Below are positions 1-10,277 of a DNA stretch of 64,000 nt, in pieces. This stretch comes from Pyxicephalus adspersus (Eukaryota > Chordata > Amphibia > Anura > Pyxicephalidae), in contig NC_092861.1 of the NCBI RefSeq assembly GCF_032062135.1, positions 58,086,365 through 58,150,364 of the forward strand, given 5' to 3'. The notes under the pieces are model-generated. The model did no database searches and was not told the DNA's origin. It worked only from the letters and a program-made list of their open reading frames with translations. Position 1 is the stretch's first letter. The number at the start of each line of letters is the position of its first letter. Made by a program: the position numbers and the translations under genes.

Positions 1-329
1 CCCCCAGTAATGCCATCCCCAAACAGAATTTCTTTGTTTTTTCATACTTGTCATTCATTTTTACCTTCTTTCAGGTACCAACAGGGTCTTGGTTAACACA
101 AATAGGTTTAAAATACAGGTTGACGTTCAAAAATCTGACAACCTGCGGACCTGAGAAATGTCGGATTTTTAAAAATTCTGGATTTATTTTTATATACTTA
201 CCTCCACACACAGACCAGTCTTCCTTTCGCAGCACCGCAGACATCTGGCACAGTTCTTGAGAGTAGGCGGCAGGGACGTCTCAACGTGTATTTAGTGTAG
301 TAAGCAAGTCCTAACAGCTGTTTCTGCAG

Positions 330-442
330 AACAGCACCATGAAAACATTAGTGACCAAACAGTGTACTACAGTCCCTGTATTGAAAATGCAATCCGAAAT
401 TCATGCCGGGAAACTGAAGGATCCGGATTATATATTTACTAA
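330..442 (+). CDS. Candidate terminal exon of an unidentified upstream gene
   Basis: A pyrimidine-rich tract ending in CAG at 327-329 is followed by an open frame that begins with two bases completing a codon and runs 36 codons to TAA at 440-442. An AATAAA signal lies about 200 bp on, at 642-647, as expected for a last exon. The peptide (start QHHENISDQTVYYSPCIENA) is polar, Cys-containing and not recognised. A further splice-like site, ttctttcag near 64-74, lies upstream. This could be chance; no earlier exon is visible because the window starts here. Confidence 0.25.
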
Positions 443-660
443 TTGGTTTGAATCTGTTTGTCCGTCAGCATTTGCCTTATCTCTCTGCTTTGCTTGTGGA
501 AGTTTTCTCTGTGCTATGTACTCCTCACCTCTGCTGGGAGTGCATTGGTCAGGAGAATGCAACATACAGGACAGCATACAAATTTTAGTTCTCAGTAATG
601 ACTTCTGACCTTATGCAAAAATACTGTATATTTAGTAAGCCAATAAAAGATATTGCCTAT

Positions 661-1228
661 ACCTTCGCTTATCATTCTCCAGCATAATATACTATCAGAG
701 CTCCAGTTACTGTAAAACAATATGTGCACAGTTTATAGAAGGTCAGCTTATTGTTTAGTTGTAGCATTGCCTTACATAGAAAGTTCCCTAATCCCTTTAG
801 AAAACACTTGTGTAATTCTTCTATAATACAGTCTACATATATTTTTGTATTTCATGATCCAGCTTCAAATTTTTTTTCTAGTGAAAAGGTCGTATCCTGA
901 AAGCTGAACTATAGTTCCACTTTCAAAATGTGCAGTCAGGCAGGATTTTTTTAAAAAAAGGGATGTGTATATTGTCCCTTCTGCAGTAAAGCATACTTAC
1001 CTGTGAGATTGCTATCTTCTTTTTAAAAATGCTGAGCGGAACATGTGTAGCTCATTGTATGATGCCGAGGTATGCTGAGTATCCCGGTATCCCCCATAAT
1101 ACATGAGAGTCATCTCAAATCAGCCAATCAAGATGCCCAAAGATTTGGAACCCAGAAGAGAGAAGAAGAAGATGGTGGCAGCTGCAACAGAAAGAAACAG
1201 GTGAATGTACTTGTGTAAAATTGTGATC
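661..1228. other. Intergenic, dispersed-repeat remnants
   Basis: No coding signal. From about 980 the sequence resembles the dispersed repeat also seen near 41020-41400, 52631-53159 and 62000-62400: an 'aaagcatactta' stretch and later an 'agaagatggtggcagc' stretch near 1168-1185. The L1 copy that follows inserted beside this repeat. Confidence 0.4.
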
Positions 1229-1243
1229 AGAAAAGTAATGTAT
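1229..1243 (+). repeat. Target-site duplication, 5' copy, of the L1 insertion
   Basis: The 15-base string AGAAAAGTAATGTAT occurs here and again, identical, at 2838-2852. The two copies bracket the LINE fragment, as target-primed reverse transcription produces. Confidence 0.85.
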
Positions 1244-2837
1244 TTATGGGTGGACAGGACCACATTACATATTCAACAGCCGTTGCCGATTATTACCTTA
1301 GATATCTTGAGGGTCTGGGATGGCCTCATTAGGGTGGGTCATGTGTCCACTACGCGGGGACCCATGACTCCCATATTTGACAACCCAGCATTTCCCCCGA
1401 CCATGAGAGTGAGTGAATTTCTATCTTGGACGGCCGAGGACCATAGGCAGGTTCACAGGGTTTTACTGAATGGGAGGTTGCCTCCCTTTTCGTCCTTAGC
1501 CGCTGAATTGCAGAGGAGGCCGAGCGCGTGGATGGCATATAACCAGTTGTCATCTTTTATATCCACAACGCTTAAAACACATAATATACATAGAAATCGC
1601 ACAGAGTTTGAAATTTTGCTAAGTTCCACTAGGAGACCATCCCATGTTATTTCCCAGTTGTACGAGATGTTGATTAGAGAATCCGCTCATAATATTCCCA
1701 CCTACACGAAATTCTGGGAAGCGGAATTGGGGTTTGCTATTTCCCCACTGGAGTGGGAAAAAGCATTTATACTGACTCATCAAATGGCTCTACCATGTAA
1801 GGCCCAAGAGACCAATTATAAAATCCTCTCCAGATGGTATCTTTGCCCTGTGGATATCCACCGAATGTCTCCTTTAGTCCCTGACAGATGCTGGCGCCAT
1901 ACTCAACGGGGTACTATGTTACATATTTGGTGGGATTGCCCAGAAATTTGCAGATTTTGGGATAAGATCATTGATTTGTACAATAGAGTGACTGACTCAC
2001 ATTTAAGGAATTCACCTAAAATATCCCTACTATCCATGCTTCCGGGGTCTATAAAGGCTAATAAAAAAGATGTACTTAGGCATTTTCTCACAGCAGCCAG
2101 GACAATTATCCCTAGAAAGTGGAAACAATCCACAGCACCATCCATGCGGGAATGGCTCTCGGAACTGGAAAAGATACAATATATGGAACTATTGGTTGCA
2201 AAAGATGAGAATAAGCTAGAGAATTACAAGCTGATATGATCTACATGGGATTGGTTTAGGGAGTCACCCCAATTTAAATTGCTTTGGTCATAAGTATTCT
2301 GGAATAGAAGGGCATTGCAGAGAGAGGGTACAGTAATGTTCATATGTAGTTTTGAGGATTATACAAGGAACAGGCCAGTCGGGAGCACCCATATACATAC
2401 CCCTCCCCTACACTTGCACCCAAGATTTCCCAATTGCCCCTAACCGAGGGCCTTAGATGTATACCTAGGACCTTCCTGGATGATTACAGAGAGTAACAGT
2501 GGGGCTCCGGGGACTTTTAATCCACCGTAGTTTTGGGCAAACCGCACGTTGGTGAGATTCCTTGGATCCCCGTTTTGCACTATATTTGAATATTGTTGGT
2601 TATCTAGGTTATAAGTTTAGATTGCATCATATGTGTTTCCCTATGTCTCCTTGTAACCCCCCCCTTGTCTTTCCCTATCATTATCCCTAACGTATATTAA
2701 CAAAGGTTTATGTATGAAAAGTGACTCCTGTTTTCTGATATAGTTTTATATACAGGGGCCTTGCCCTCTGTTTATGTTTGTTTGGGTCCCTTTTCTTGTG
2801 TTCTTGTAATATTGAAATTCAATAAAAATGATTGAAA
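1244..2837 (+). mobile_element. 5'-truncated L1-type LINE, ORF2 C-terminus and 3' UTR
   Basis: The reading frame open at 1244-2239 encodes about 331 residues of the part of ORF2 that follows the reverse transcriptase. It ends with the L1-style Cys/His region: CW followed by RGTMLHIWWDCPEICRFW near 1890-1950. This region is typical of L1 and Tx1 ORF2 C-termini. A 600-bp 3' UTR follows and ends in AATAAAAATGATTGAAA before the duplicated target. The 5' end lacks endonuclease and polymerase domains, so the copy is immobile. The long intact frame and perfect target duplication argue for a fairly recent insertion. The open frame extends upstream to 1205 only by chance through the target site. Confidence 0.88.
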
Positions 2838-2852
2838 AGAAAAGTAATGTAT
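2838..2852 (+). repeat. Target-site duplication, 3' copy, of the L1 insertion
   Basis: Identical to 1229-1243; it follows the A-rich 3' end of the LINE directly. Confidence 0.85.
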
Positions 2853-2909
2853 GATCAGACATCGCCTGTAAATAATAAAATTACAGTTATTGTGAATGAC
2901 TATACAAGG

Positions 2910-3057
2910 GGCTCTGTTTATAAAACAGAGAATGCGACGTTCCCTCCAATTTTCCCTGTTGAGATTTAATTCCTGCCATTGAAACACATGTACCTGGAAG
3001 ATTCCCACAAGGGAATTATTGAGGGAATGTGAGATTTCCTGTTTTTTAAATATAGCC
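2910..3057. mobile_element. Short TIR element (MITE-like), copy 1
   Basis: The ends GGCTCTGTTTATAAAACAG and CTGTTTTTTAAATATAGCC are imperfect inverted repeats. A related copy lies at about 18342-18452, sharing the core 'gccattgaaacacatg' and 'gagggaatgt'. No coding capacity. Confidence 0.5.
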
Positions 3058-3360
3058 AAAAAGTTTTAGCATAGTTGTTGCATAAAAAACAAAATTACAA
3101 GCATAATAGATAGCAGGGATTGAAATAAATCTCTTTTGTATGTATGTCCTGCAAAGGTACAGTATTTTGAATCATCTTAAAAGTGTCATTGTGTTGATCA
3201 AAGCTTACCAGTTGATTTTACGTGTCCTAGATCTTTTGGTTGGATCACACATGAAACTTAATCTGTTTTGACCTTAGGGCAAAGAACATAACACAAATAG
3301 AATCAGATAACTTGTGTTTTGCTTGGCATGAAAAGCATCAATCAAAATTACACATTGCTT

Positions 3361-3474
3361 ACATTATTTTAAATATTATTTCCTTGTATGATAGGTTCTG
3401 AAAATGTGAGTTTGATTACATTATTTTAAATATTATTTCCTTGTATGATAAGTTTTGAAAATGTGAGTTTACTA
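3361..3474. repeat. 57-bp tandem duplication
   Basis: The unit beginning 'acattattttaaatatta' occurs at 3361 and again at 3418 with only a few base differences. Confidence 0.8.
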
Positions 3475-5336
3475 ACTGCTAAAACAAAATAAAGCAGATA
3501 AAAGGAAGTCAGAAGTCTCCCTGCAGCTCCATGCAACAAGCTGAATTGCACAGTCCTCAAGATATTTCCCTAATTTGAGTAGTGTTATGATTGTAGTAAT
3601 TTTTTTCCAGAACGCAACACAAAACATTTGGTTACATCAAAAAGATTACCAATGTCGTCATTACCTAATTCTGTCTCATGTACTGTTCATTCTAGAGACT
3701 TTCAGTTTGTTGCATTATGACGTAGAAGACTCACTGTTAAGTAATGGTAATGTTTGGCTGTAGGTAGCACTGGCAGGCAGTCAATGACCATGGTTTTGTA
3801 GTCAGCACTGCATACTTATATTGGCTTAGTGCATCAAAGTACAGAAGCAAAAGGGTCAATGTGACATGTAAACAACTATCATTACCAAAGTAGACATTTA
3901 CTTTACGTTTTTTACTTTTTAATATTTTACCTCAATCTGCAGAGAAGGTTGATTTTACTTTTTTTTTTGCAAACTATGTGCTCTAATGAACCTATGAGAA
4001 CTGTCACTGGTACTGTTTTTAATGTGTCCCTTCCTATTGTCATCCCGATTCTGGTTTCACTACTTCACTTACATTTATCTGCAACCAATATGCAGGATGG
4101 GAAATTCTAAATTTTCAGACATAATGGACTGTATGGATCTTTTAGGTCAGTCACTTGTTAGATAGTGAAGTCATGATCAGTTAAGGAGATTTCAATAGTT
4201 TCAATGCCACAGATAGAACAAGAAATATTATATCAGCTGAGTTTACAAGTAGCTGATTTATAAAGCTATTTAGTGGCATACCCAGAAAAATTACATCTTA
4301 AATCAAATATAAAAAGTCTAAAGGTACCCTAAACCAAAGATGCCCATCATCTATATGTTAAATTTGTTATGCTGAAACACTAGTTCATAAAATGGAAAGA
4401 CATGTGGGTGTACAATAGATTTTTTTAGATTTGAATGTAATGGTGAAGGGTTGAGAACAGTTGTTTGCCCGTGCCCCAGTTAGGAGATTCACTCTGTTTG
4501 TCCTGATCAGCAATGTCCCCAGGAATAAAAGTCAGGGTAACTGTCACTAAACAGGAAGAGGAGAAATCTTCCAATAAAACCCCTGATCCGGTGGCAATAA
4601 AAGACAAGCAGTGTTTTTTTTACGCATATCACTGTTCCTGATCTGCCTGATCATGCAAACCTAAAACTCCATGGTATTCTGAGAAAAATTAACAACAAAA
4701 ACTTCTGGCTATGAGCAATTTTTTTTTTGTAAAATATTTTTTCACATCCAGGGGTATGACAGAAGCATTTTCCCTATGTATTGTAGAGTGCTTCTTATTA
4801 TGTTGGCACCATATAAATACTGTTTATTATCATTAATAATAAGATTAATAATAAGATTAATATTAATAACACTACATCACAAAAAAAAAATATTGTCTGC
4901 TACTTGGTCTAATCTATGTGTCCTATACTAAATCAAGTGCGCTAAATCCAAATCTTTATGCCTAGGACATCAGGATCTTAAGTTAACTACACGAATAGAT
5001 GCAATTAGCTACATTCTCTCATTTCTTCACTGCTCTGGTATGTAATCGCAACATAACTCCATCATCAGACCACTCACATCGCTACAAAAGCAAATGTCGT
5101 TTTCCAGCTTGTAACCTGTGAACGTGACCATCATGAAAGTGTGAAGTTGTTTTACTTTTTTGTAGCGAATTCCACTCCTTTAATCTGGAGGCTAACAGTC
5201 CAGACTTTTCTTTTGACAAAGACAGGTCCCTTACTAGATCATCTAAATCCGATCAGCTTAAAAAATGTGGCTTACCCTTTTCAAATTAGGGTTCATAACA
5301 TTCATTAACATCGACATCATCCGACATGTCACGGTC
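3475..5336. other. Intergenic, no gene seen
   Basis: AT-rich sequence without a convincing coding frame. A short piece near 4785-4835 (a 'tatgttggcaccatataaatactg' stretch) matches the 3' tail of the SINE at 53345-53655 and is followed by an AAT-rich microsatellite. Nothing else is recognised. Confidence 0.5.
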
Positions 5337-6105
5337 CGTAACAACAGATATAGGAGGGACTGGCACTGGATTCTCTGCATCATGTGGCACTGGCTTCAGA
5401 TTCACAATCAGGATAAACGATTTTTGACTTTGTCTTCTTCGAAAACCTAACAATTTTACTTATTCAGAAGTAGCAGTCCGAGTGATGGTCTTTTGGCTCA
5501 TGCCAAACCATAGGCACAGCAAAAAGCATTTTATTCCTTTTCCCATTTACCCACTGTTAGGCCAATGTAACACACCTGACAGCAGATATGAGGTGCCCAC
5601 CTTTTATCCTGATCTCCATTTCACATTCAAAGTAATACTTGTAAGCAAATCTCACCCTCTTGGTTTGGTTCTTGCGTTGCTGACACGGGCCATATTTGCC
5701 ACCCGTAACAACAGATATAGGAGGGACTGGCACTGGATTCTCTGCATCATGTGGCACTGGCTTCAGATTCACAATCAGGATAAACGATTTTTGACTTCGT
5801 CTTCTTCGAAAACCTAACAATTTTACTTATTCAGAAGTAGCAGTCCGAGTGATGGTCTTTTGGCTCACGCCAAACCATAGGCATTTTATTCCTTTTCCCA
5901 TTCACCCACTGTTAGGCCAATGTAACACACCTGACAGCAGATATGAGGTGCCCACCTTTTATCCTGATCTCCATTTCACATCCAAAGTAATACTTGTAAG
6001 CAAATCTCACCCTCTTGGTTTGGTTCTTGCGTTGCTCACCCGGGGCATATTTGCCACAAATGTAGCAAAAATTGTCCGGTTTATTAACAGAGCCGCGCCT
6101 ACTTA
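5337..6105 (-). pseudogene. Tandem pair of decayed transposon-like gene fragments
   Basis: Two copies of one segment begin at 5337 and 5704 (period 367 bp); the second lacks about 10 bases present in the first (near 5518). Read on the minus strand across frames, each encodes pieces of the protein family also present at 58533-59983: FCYICGKYAPGEQRK (first Cys pair), GDQDKRWAPHICC, MPMVWREPKDHHSDCY and, past a stop, the proline-rich PVPHDAENPVPVPP. Frameshifts and stops separate these blocks, so neither copy is functional. The family is transposon-like by its copy number and zinc-binding Cys pairs; I do not assign a superfamily. Confidence 0.65.
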
Positions 6106-6429
6106 TCTTTAGCTCAAAACAGACTCACTATGGCCTAGCTGTACTATGCAAAAGGATGTTTTCACCCTAGACAAGCCCTTATATACAATCTATACAATAT
6201 ACAAAATCGTTGTTGTGCATTGTAATGTGCTTTGTTGATATCCCGTTTGTACTGTGATGTTTACCACACTTCTCAGAAAGTTAGAACGTATGCTTCTTTT
6301 CAAACACCACTTATCAGTGTTTGTTACAATAAACAAGGAGACAAATACACAACGTCATACTATTCTATTACTGCATAAGACATAACAGCATCATGCGCCC
6401 CACACCGTGACATAGCTAGTGATTACCAG
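6106..6429. other. Intergenic upstream of the photolyase promoter
   Basis: No coding frame or recognised repeat. The sequence becomes GC- and CpG-richer toward 6430, where the promoter begins. Confidence 0.4.
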
Positions 6430-6480
6430 CAGATGGCGGTGTAAACACGCCGGAAATATGAGGGGGACGTCTGGGGCGGA

Positions 6481-6488
6481 TGACGTCA
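6481..6488 (+). promoter_or_regulatory. Consensus CRE
   Basis: Perfect palindrome TGACGTCA, the full CREB/ATF site, in the putative photolyase promoter. Confidence 0.6.
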
Positions 6489-6512
6489 TCGTGAAAGCTC
6501 TCTATTCTCTGT

Positions 6513-6522
6513 GTTATGCAAG
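6513..6522 (+). promoter_or_regulatory. D-box-like site 1
   Basis: GTTATGCAAG resembles the PAR-bZIP/E4BP4 D-box consensus (RTTAYGTAAY, two mismatches) and also a C/EBP site. D-boxes drive light induction of photolyase genes in fish. Function here is inferred. Confidence 0.4.
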
Positions 6523-6552
6523 CAGTGGTCGGAGCAGCGCGTTCCTGTGAAT

Positions 6553-6562
6553 GTTATACAAG
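6553..6562 (+). promoter_or_regulatory. D-box-like site 2
   Basis: GTTATACAAG starts exactly 40 bp after site 1 and differs from it at one base. Its reverse complement CTTGTATAAC differs at one position from the D-box GTTGTATAAC known from fish light-responsive promoters. Confidence 0.45.
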
Positions 6563-7272
6563 GCGGAGGCGCGCGGCAGGTAGAGCGCTAGGCGGGGAGT
6601 GATGGTCACTGACTGACTGGACATGCTGACACTGCCTCAGGGCTGTGTGTAAGTTATTCAAAGGTAACGTCAACCAAATAACAATAATTAGTGCGGCATC
6701 TCATTGTATTGTAAAATAACTATGGTATTCGATAAGAATTCTGTGGATTATGGGCTGTGGACTTTCTTGGGATGTGATAGTATGATGTTGCTGCTCTAGT
6801 GGCTAGCATGCAGCCAGTGAAGTCTGAACTGATTACTGCAATGAGTGACCAGCAATGTGATAATAGCAGGGTGAGAGGGACAAGCTCAGAGTCAGCATGG
6901 TGCATGGACTTCTCATAGGGTCCAGCCTGCTATACACTAAAAAATCACACTTACCTTCAATCCCGCAGATCAGTCTGTCCGTCCCGATGTTTCTTCTGTT
7001 GGGTCCCGCGTCGTCCCGATACCTGTCTTGGGCCCAGGGCAGAGGCAGGGCCAGGCGCCGACATCTTTTCCCCTCTTCTGCGTTCTTCCCCCTACATCAC
7101 CTGATCTGGCACTGCGCAGGCATGAGATCAGCCATTTTATTTGTGCTGATGAACGGGCTTCTTCTGCGCATGTCTGAGATGCCTGGGCATGTGCAGAAGG
7201 AGCAGCCAAAGCCTCCCCGGATGTGTGACGTAGGTATCCCGGTATCCTCTGCGCTCCCATTCATTCTAGATT

Positions 7273-7280
7273 GCCTAGGC
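7273..7280 (+). repeat. 8-bp target-site duplication, 5' copy
   Basis: GCCTAGGC, repeated exactly at 8555-8562 on the other side of the hAT element. Confidence 0.85.
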
Positions 7281-7476
7281 CAGGGGTCAGCAACCTTTAC
7301 TATCAAAAGAGCCATTTTGCCTCCTCTTCCACTAAAGAAAAATAGTCTGGAGCCGCAAAACATAACACAGTTTATAAACTTTTAAAAGTTTTAATATTTT
7401 TTTAATTTTACCTGTTACAACAAGTGTGCATGTGTAGGCCTACTTTGAAATAAATTAAACACTGAACTATGCCCCT

Positions 7477-7531
7477 AGAAGCCTCCAGCTTCTAACGTAT
7501 CATCCTGTTACATTAGAAGCTGGAGGCTTCT
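7477..7531. repeat. 19-bp inverted repeat inside the hAT element
   Basis: AGAAGCCTCCAGCTTCTAA (7477-7495) is the exact reverse complement of 7513-7531, with a 17-base loop. Confidence 0.8.
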
Positions 7532-7534
7532 AAC

Positions 7535-8345
7535 GTAACAGGGTAGATTTTTTTGATGGGCAGAGTTCTTTATTTTCTGACGATGCCTTAGCGATGAAAT
7601 TTTAAGGGGTGTTAGCCACAGGTGTCCCTCATTTGCAGCTTTAATTTTGTTCACCTGTACCCCCCAATCTTGAGTAACTGAGGTTCAGGTGCTAGAAGCC
7701 TCCAGCAATGTGTAACAGGGTAGATTATTTTGATGGGCAGAGTTCTTTATTTTCTGACGATGCCTTAGCGATTCAATTGTAGGTGGTGTTAGCCATAAGT
7801 GTCCCCCACTTGCACCTCTATTTTGGTCACCTGTACCGCCTCCCCCCCGTTCCAGAGAAATTGGGGTTCAGATGCTAGATGCTTCCAGCAATGTGTAACA
7901 GGGTAGATTTTTTTGATAGGCAGAGTTTTTATGAATTTTTAGGAGGTGTTAGCCACAGGTGTCCCGTACTTGCACCTCAGATTTTTTTCACCTGTACCCC
8001 CGTTTCCAGATAAATTGGGGTTTAGGTCCTAGAAGCCTCCAACAATGTGTAACAGGGTAGGGGTTTTTTGATGGGTGGAGCTTTTAGAAGGTGTTAGCCA
8101 CAGGTGTCCCCTACTTGCACCTCTAATTTTGTTCACCTGTACCCCCTTCTTGTTCCAGAGAAATTGGGGTTCAGGTGCCTCCAGCAATGTGTAACGGTGG
8201 ATTTTTTTGATGGGCAGAGTTCTTTATGTTCTGATGATAGCCTAACAATTAAATTTTAGGGGGTGTTAGGCACAGGTGTCCCCCACTTGCACCTATATTT
8301 TTGGTTTTGTACATCTCCCCATTCCAGAGGAATTGGGGTTCAAAG
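7535..8345. repeat. Diverged tandem array inside the hAT element, about 5 units
   Basis: The anchor 'taacagggtagatttttt', with 'gatgggcagag', recurs near 7540, 7716, 7897, 8050 and 8193. Each is followed by 'gtgttagccacaggtgtccc', 'cacctgtaccccc' and 'aattggggttcaggtgctag'. Unit length shrinks from about 180 to 143 bp through internal deletions. Confidence 0.8.
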
Positions 8346-8554
8346 GAGGGGGATGTCATTGTACACACTCATTTGTACACGCCCCGTGGTAGATTTATTT
8401 CACTGGTAGATTTTTTTCATTAGAACACCGGATAGGGAATCCCCCTCCTCCGCAGTGTCTTGGGAGGAAGGGGATCCCCCATCAGAGATCTCCCCGCAGC
8501 AGCCGAAGGGAGCCACAACAAGGAGGCTGAAGAGCCGCAAGTTGCAGACCCCTG

Positions 8555-8562
8555 GCCTAGGC
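8555..8562 (+). repeat. 8-bp target-site duplication, 3' copy
   Basis: GCCTAGGC, identical to 7273-7280. Confidence 0.85.
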
Positions 8563-8700
8563 GATCAAGAATTAGAGGGCGGTGCTGCACACTTTTTTTT
8601 TTTTTGGTGATGCACTTAAAAAAAAAAAAAAACAACGTTTTTACTTTAAATAAATGGGTTGTGTACCCTTCTATGTAAAGTAAAAATTCTGAGTTTAGAG

Positions 8701-9469
8701 ACGCTTCAACCCTAGTGGGCCAGCATTAGAGCCAGACAAGGAGCTAATAATCAAATAAAATCGCCCCTTGTGATATCATGTAATTGTTCAATAATTCATC
8801 TATATTATGAGTAGTATCAGTTTTATCACTGTACACATACACATCATAACATAAAAACCTGCCTATACATTTGCCTGATAATGCTTTGTCTAATTACTTA
8901 CTGACGTCCTGGAAATAATGCCTGGTGTATGGCTGGATGTTTGCAGACTCATCAGATAAGCAAAGAGACACTGGAATTATCTTAACCTCAAGCAGAACTT
9001 TTGACTCCTCTGTCCCTATTCCAGTGCGGGCGCCGCCATTTTCTTCCTTCTTTGTGATCTTCAGCTGTCCTTATTGTCCGGGAATGGATGACAGAACTGC
9101 ACAGGTGTGTGGGAAATCATTCAGTTCTGGCACAGGGGAAGCCGGGATGTTCCAGGTATTCTTCAGCTCAGCAGATTTTGACAGCAGAGATGGTGATCAG
9201 CGAGGTAAGAAGCAGAAGGGACATCACTGGATTCCAAATTTTTTGCAAGTATCTGGCATTGCTATTACTGACCTCTGCTACCAGGGCTCATTCACACCAG
9301 CATCCAAGTAGGCTTCACATTTTAGTTCTTCCTGAAGAGGATGATCCTGAGTTACCAGTGCCTAAAGTTTCATACAGCTGTTCTGGATACTGGTCGGAGT
9401 GCTAACCTTTGGGCCATTGTGGCCCAGAATTTTTTAACATGCTTTTCTTTGCTGGTAGTTGGGGGGGTG
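8701..9469. other. PHR intron 1, unassigned
   Basis: No coding exon is visible. A short GC-rich piece near 9025-9050 (gtgcgggcgccgccattttc) looks like another remnant of the dispersed GC-cored repeat rather than a second promoter, though an alternative first exon cannot be excluded. Confidence 0.4.
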
Positions 9470-10190
9470 GGGGAGCTATTGCACAAAGGGGGTCTCTCAG
9501 AGAACGATACTATTACATTTGAAGTCAGGTTTCAGCTTAGATCCCTTCGGGGCGTTACTGAATTTGGGTTCCATGATGTCTTAGAGTCATTTTTTGTCCC
9601 AGTGCAGGGGAAGCACCAGGTGCTGGCATTTTCTTTTTTTCTCTGGCTACGTCACCAATCTCTCACTGTGTAGGCACAAAACTGGGTGACGTAGCCTGCC
9701 TGAAAAAAATGGATTGTCAATGTCACTGCTCATCATGTGAGATTGGAATATATTTTTTCCATCACAGGAAAAAGGCACATTTTTGTGCTATCACTCAAAG
9801 GGAGCCTCACAGAGGAAATTACTATTGCAAAGGAAAACTTCAGTAACCAGTTTCAGCGCGGATCCCTCTGGAGCTTTCTTCAATTGAGTCCTGCACCGTC
9901 CTCGAATCCTCCTTTGTGCTGACGCCTTTTTTCTTCTTCTTCTTCTGATGTCACCCGATCTCGCACTGCACAGGCATGAGATAGGGTAACATAGACTGCT
10001 GTAAATTGGGGGGTGGGGGAAGAGCGCCAATCTGACTGTGCAAGCATGAGACTGACATTTTTTTTCCATTGCAGAAAGGCGAAAGAGGTCCTAATTTGGT
10101 TTTCAAAATGGGTGGTGGGGTTGCACAGAGGGAGTCTCACACAGGAAGATACAATTGCATAGGAAAAACTCAGTAACCAGTCAGGTTTTA
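9470..10190. repeat. Three diverged direct repeats of about 310-330 bp, just upstream of the PHR coding exon
   Basis: A block of the form 'caaaggg(a/g)gtctcacagag...ctattgca...cagtaaccagttt' recurs near 9481, 9791 and 10121. The intervening parts share 'cactgcacaggcatgagat'-like sequence. Confidence 0.55.
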
Positions 10191-10277
10191 TTTTATTTTT
10201 TTCTCAGATAAGCCTTTTCTGCCAAACTGCTCCTAAGGTACCTGAATCTGCTTCGTCCCTTGACAACAGCAAGAATT

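Larger units (their letters stand above)
6430..6648 (+). promoter_or_regulatory. PHR: Putative PHR promoter and non-coding exon 1
   Basis: This is the only CpG-rich stretch upstream of the photolyase coding exons. It carries a YY1-like GATGGCGG (6432-6439), an ETS-like CCGGAAAT (6450-6457), a consensus CRE (6481-6488) and two D-box-like sites. There is no TATA box. A good donor, GTAAGT, begins at 6649. The matching acceptor is the long T-rich tract ending in CAG at 10205-10207, 70 bp before the photolyase ATG. Assignment to PHR is inference from this splice-site pairing; a transcript would settle it. Confidence 0.5.
7281..8554. mobile_element. Non-autonomous hAT element
   Basis: The left end CAGGGGTCAGCAACCT and right end AGTTGCAGACCCCTG are inverted repeats of the hAT type (CAGGGGTC.GCAA). 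Inside each end lie the 'gagccgcaa' strings seen in many vertebrate hAT MITEs. An 8-bp target duplication, the hAT hallmark, flanks it. There is no transposase; the interior is an inverted repeat plus a tandem array. Confidence 0.88.
6930..8700. mobile_element. Older dispersed repeat in PHR intron 1, interrupted by a hAT insertion
   Basis: The left part (about 6930-7272) and right part (about 8563-8700) match, in opposite orientation, the element at 52631-53159. Shared features are a Gly/Arg-rich GC segment with 'tgcgcatgtctgag'-like and 'cactgcgcaggcatgagatc'-like strings, then 'cattctagat', 'gaattag' and finally 'gtaaaaattctgagttta'. The hAT at 7281-8554 split it between 'cattctagatt' and 'gatcaagaattag'. 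Confidence 0.6.

Noticed and set aside
200..262. Minus-strand Cys-rich exon ending at a gtaagt donor
   Set aside because: The open stretch is only about 20 codons, lacks a good acceptor, and conflicts in strand with the candidate terminal exon next to it.
1205..2239. 344-codon open frame as a host gene
   Set aside because: It is the C-terminal part of an L1-type ORF2, flanked by target duplications; the first 13 codons are target DNA.
6897..7385. 162-codon frame upstream of the photolyase
   Set aside because: It crosses the junction of a GC-rich repeat and a hAT element, so it is not a real gene.
7535..8345. CRISPR-like array
   Set aside because: The repeats are long, diverged and contiguous without spacers, and lie within a eukaryotic hAT element.
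9020..9060. Second CpG promoter for PHR
   Set aside because: The GC-rich piece matches the core of the dispersed repeat family and has no clear donor after it; kept only as a remote alternative.
10260..10277. Upstream in-frame start for the photolyase
   Set aside because: The codon at 10260 is TTG; the first ATG in frame is 10278 and lies 70 bp after a strong acceptor.
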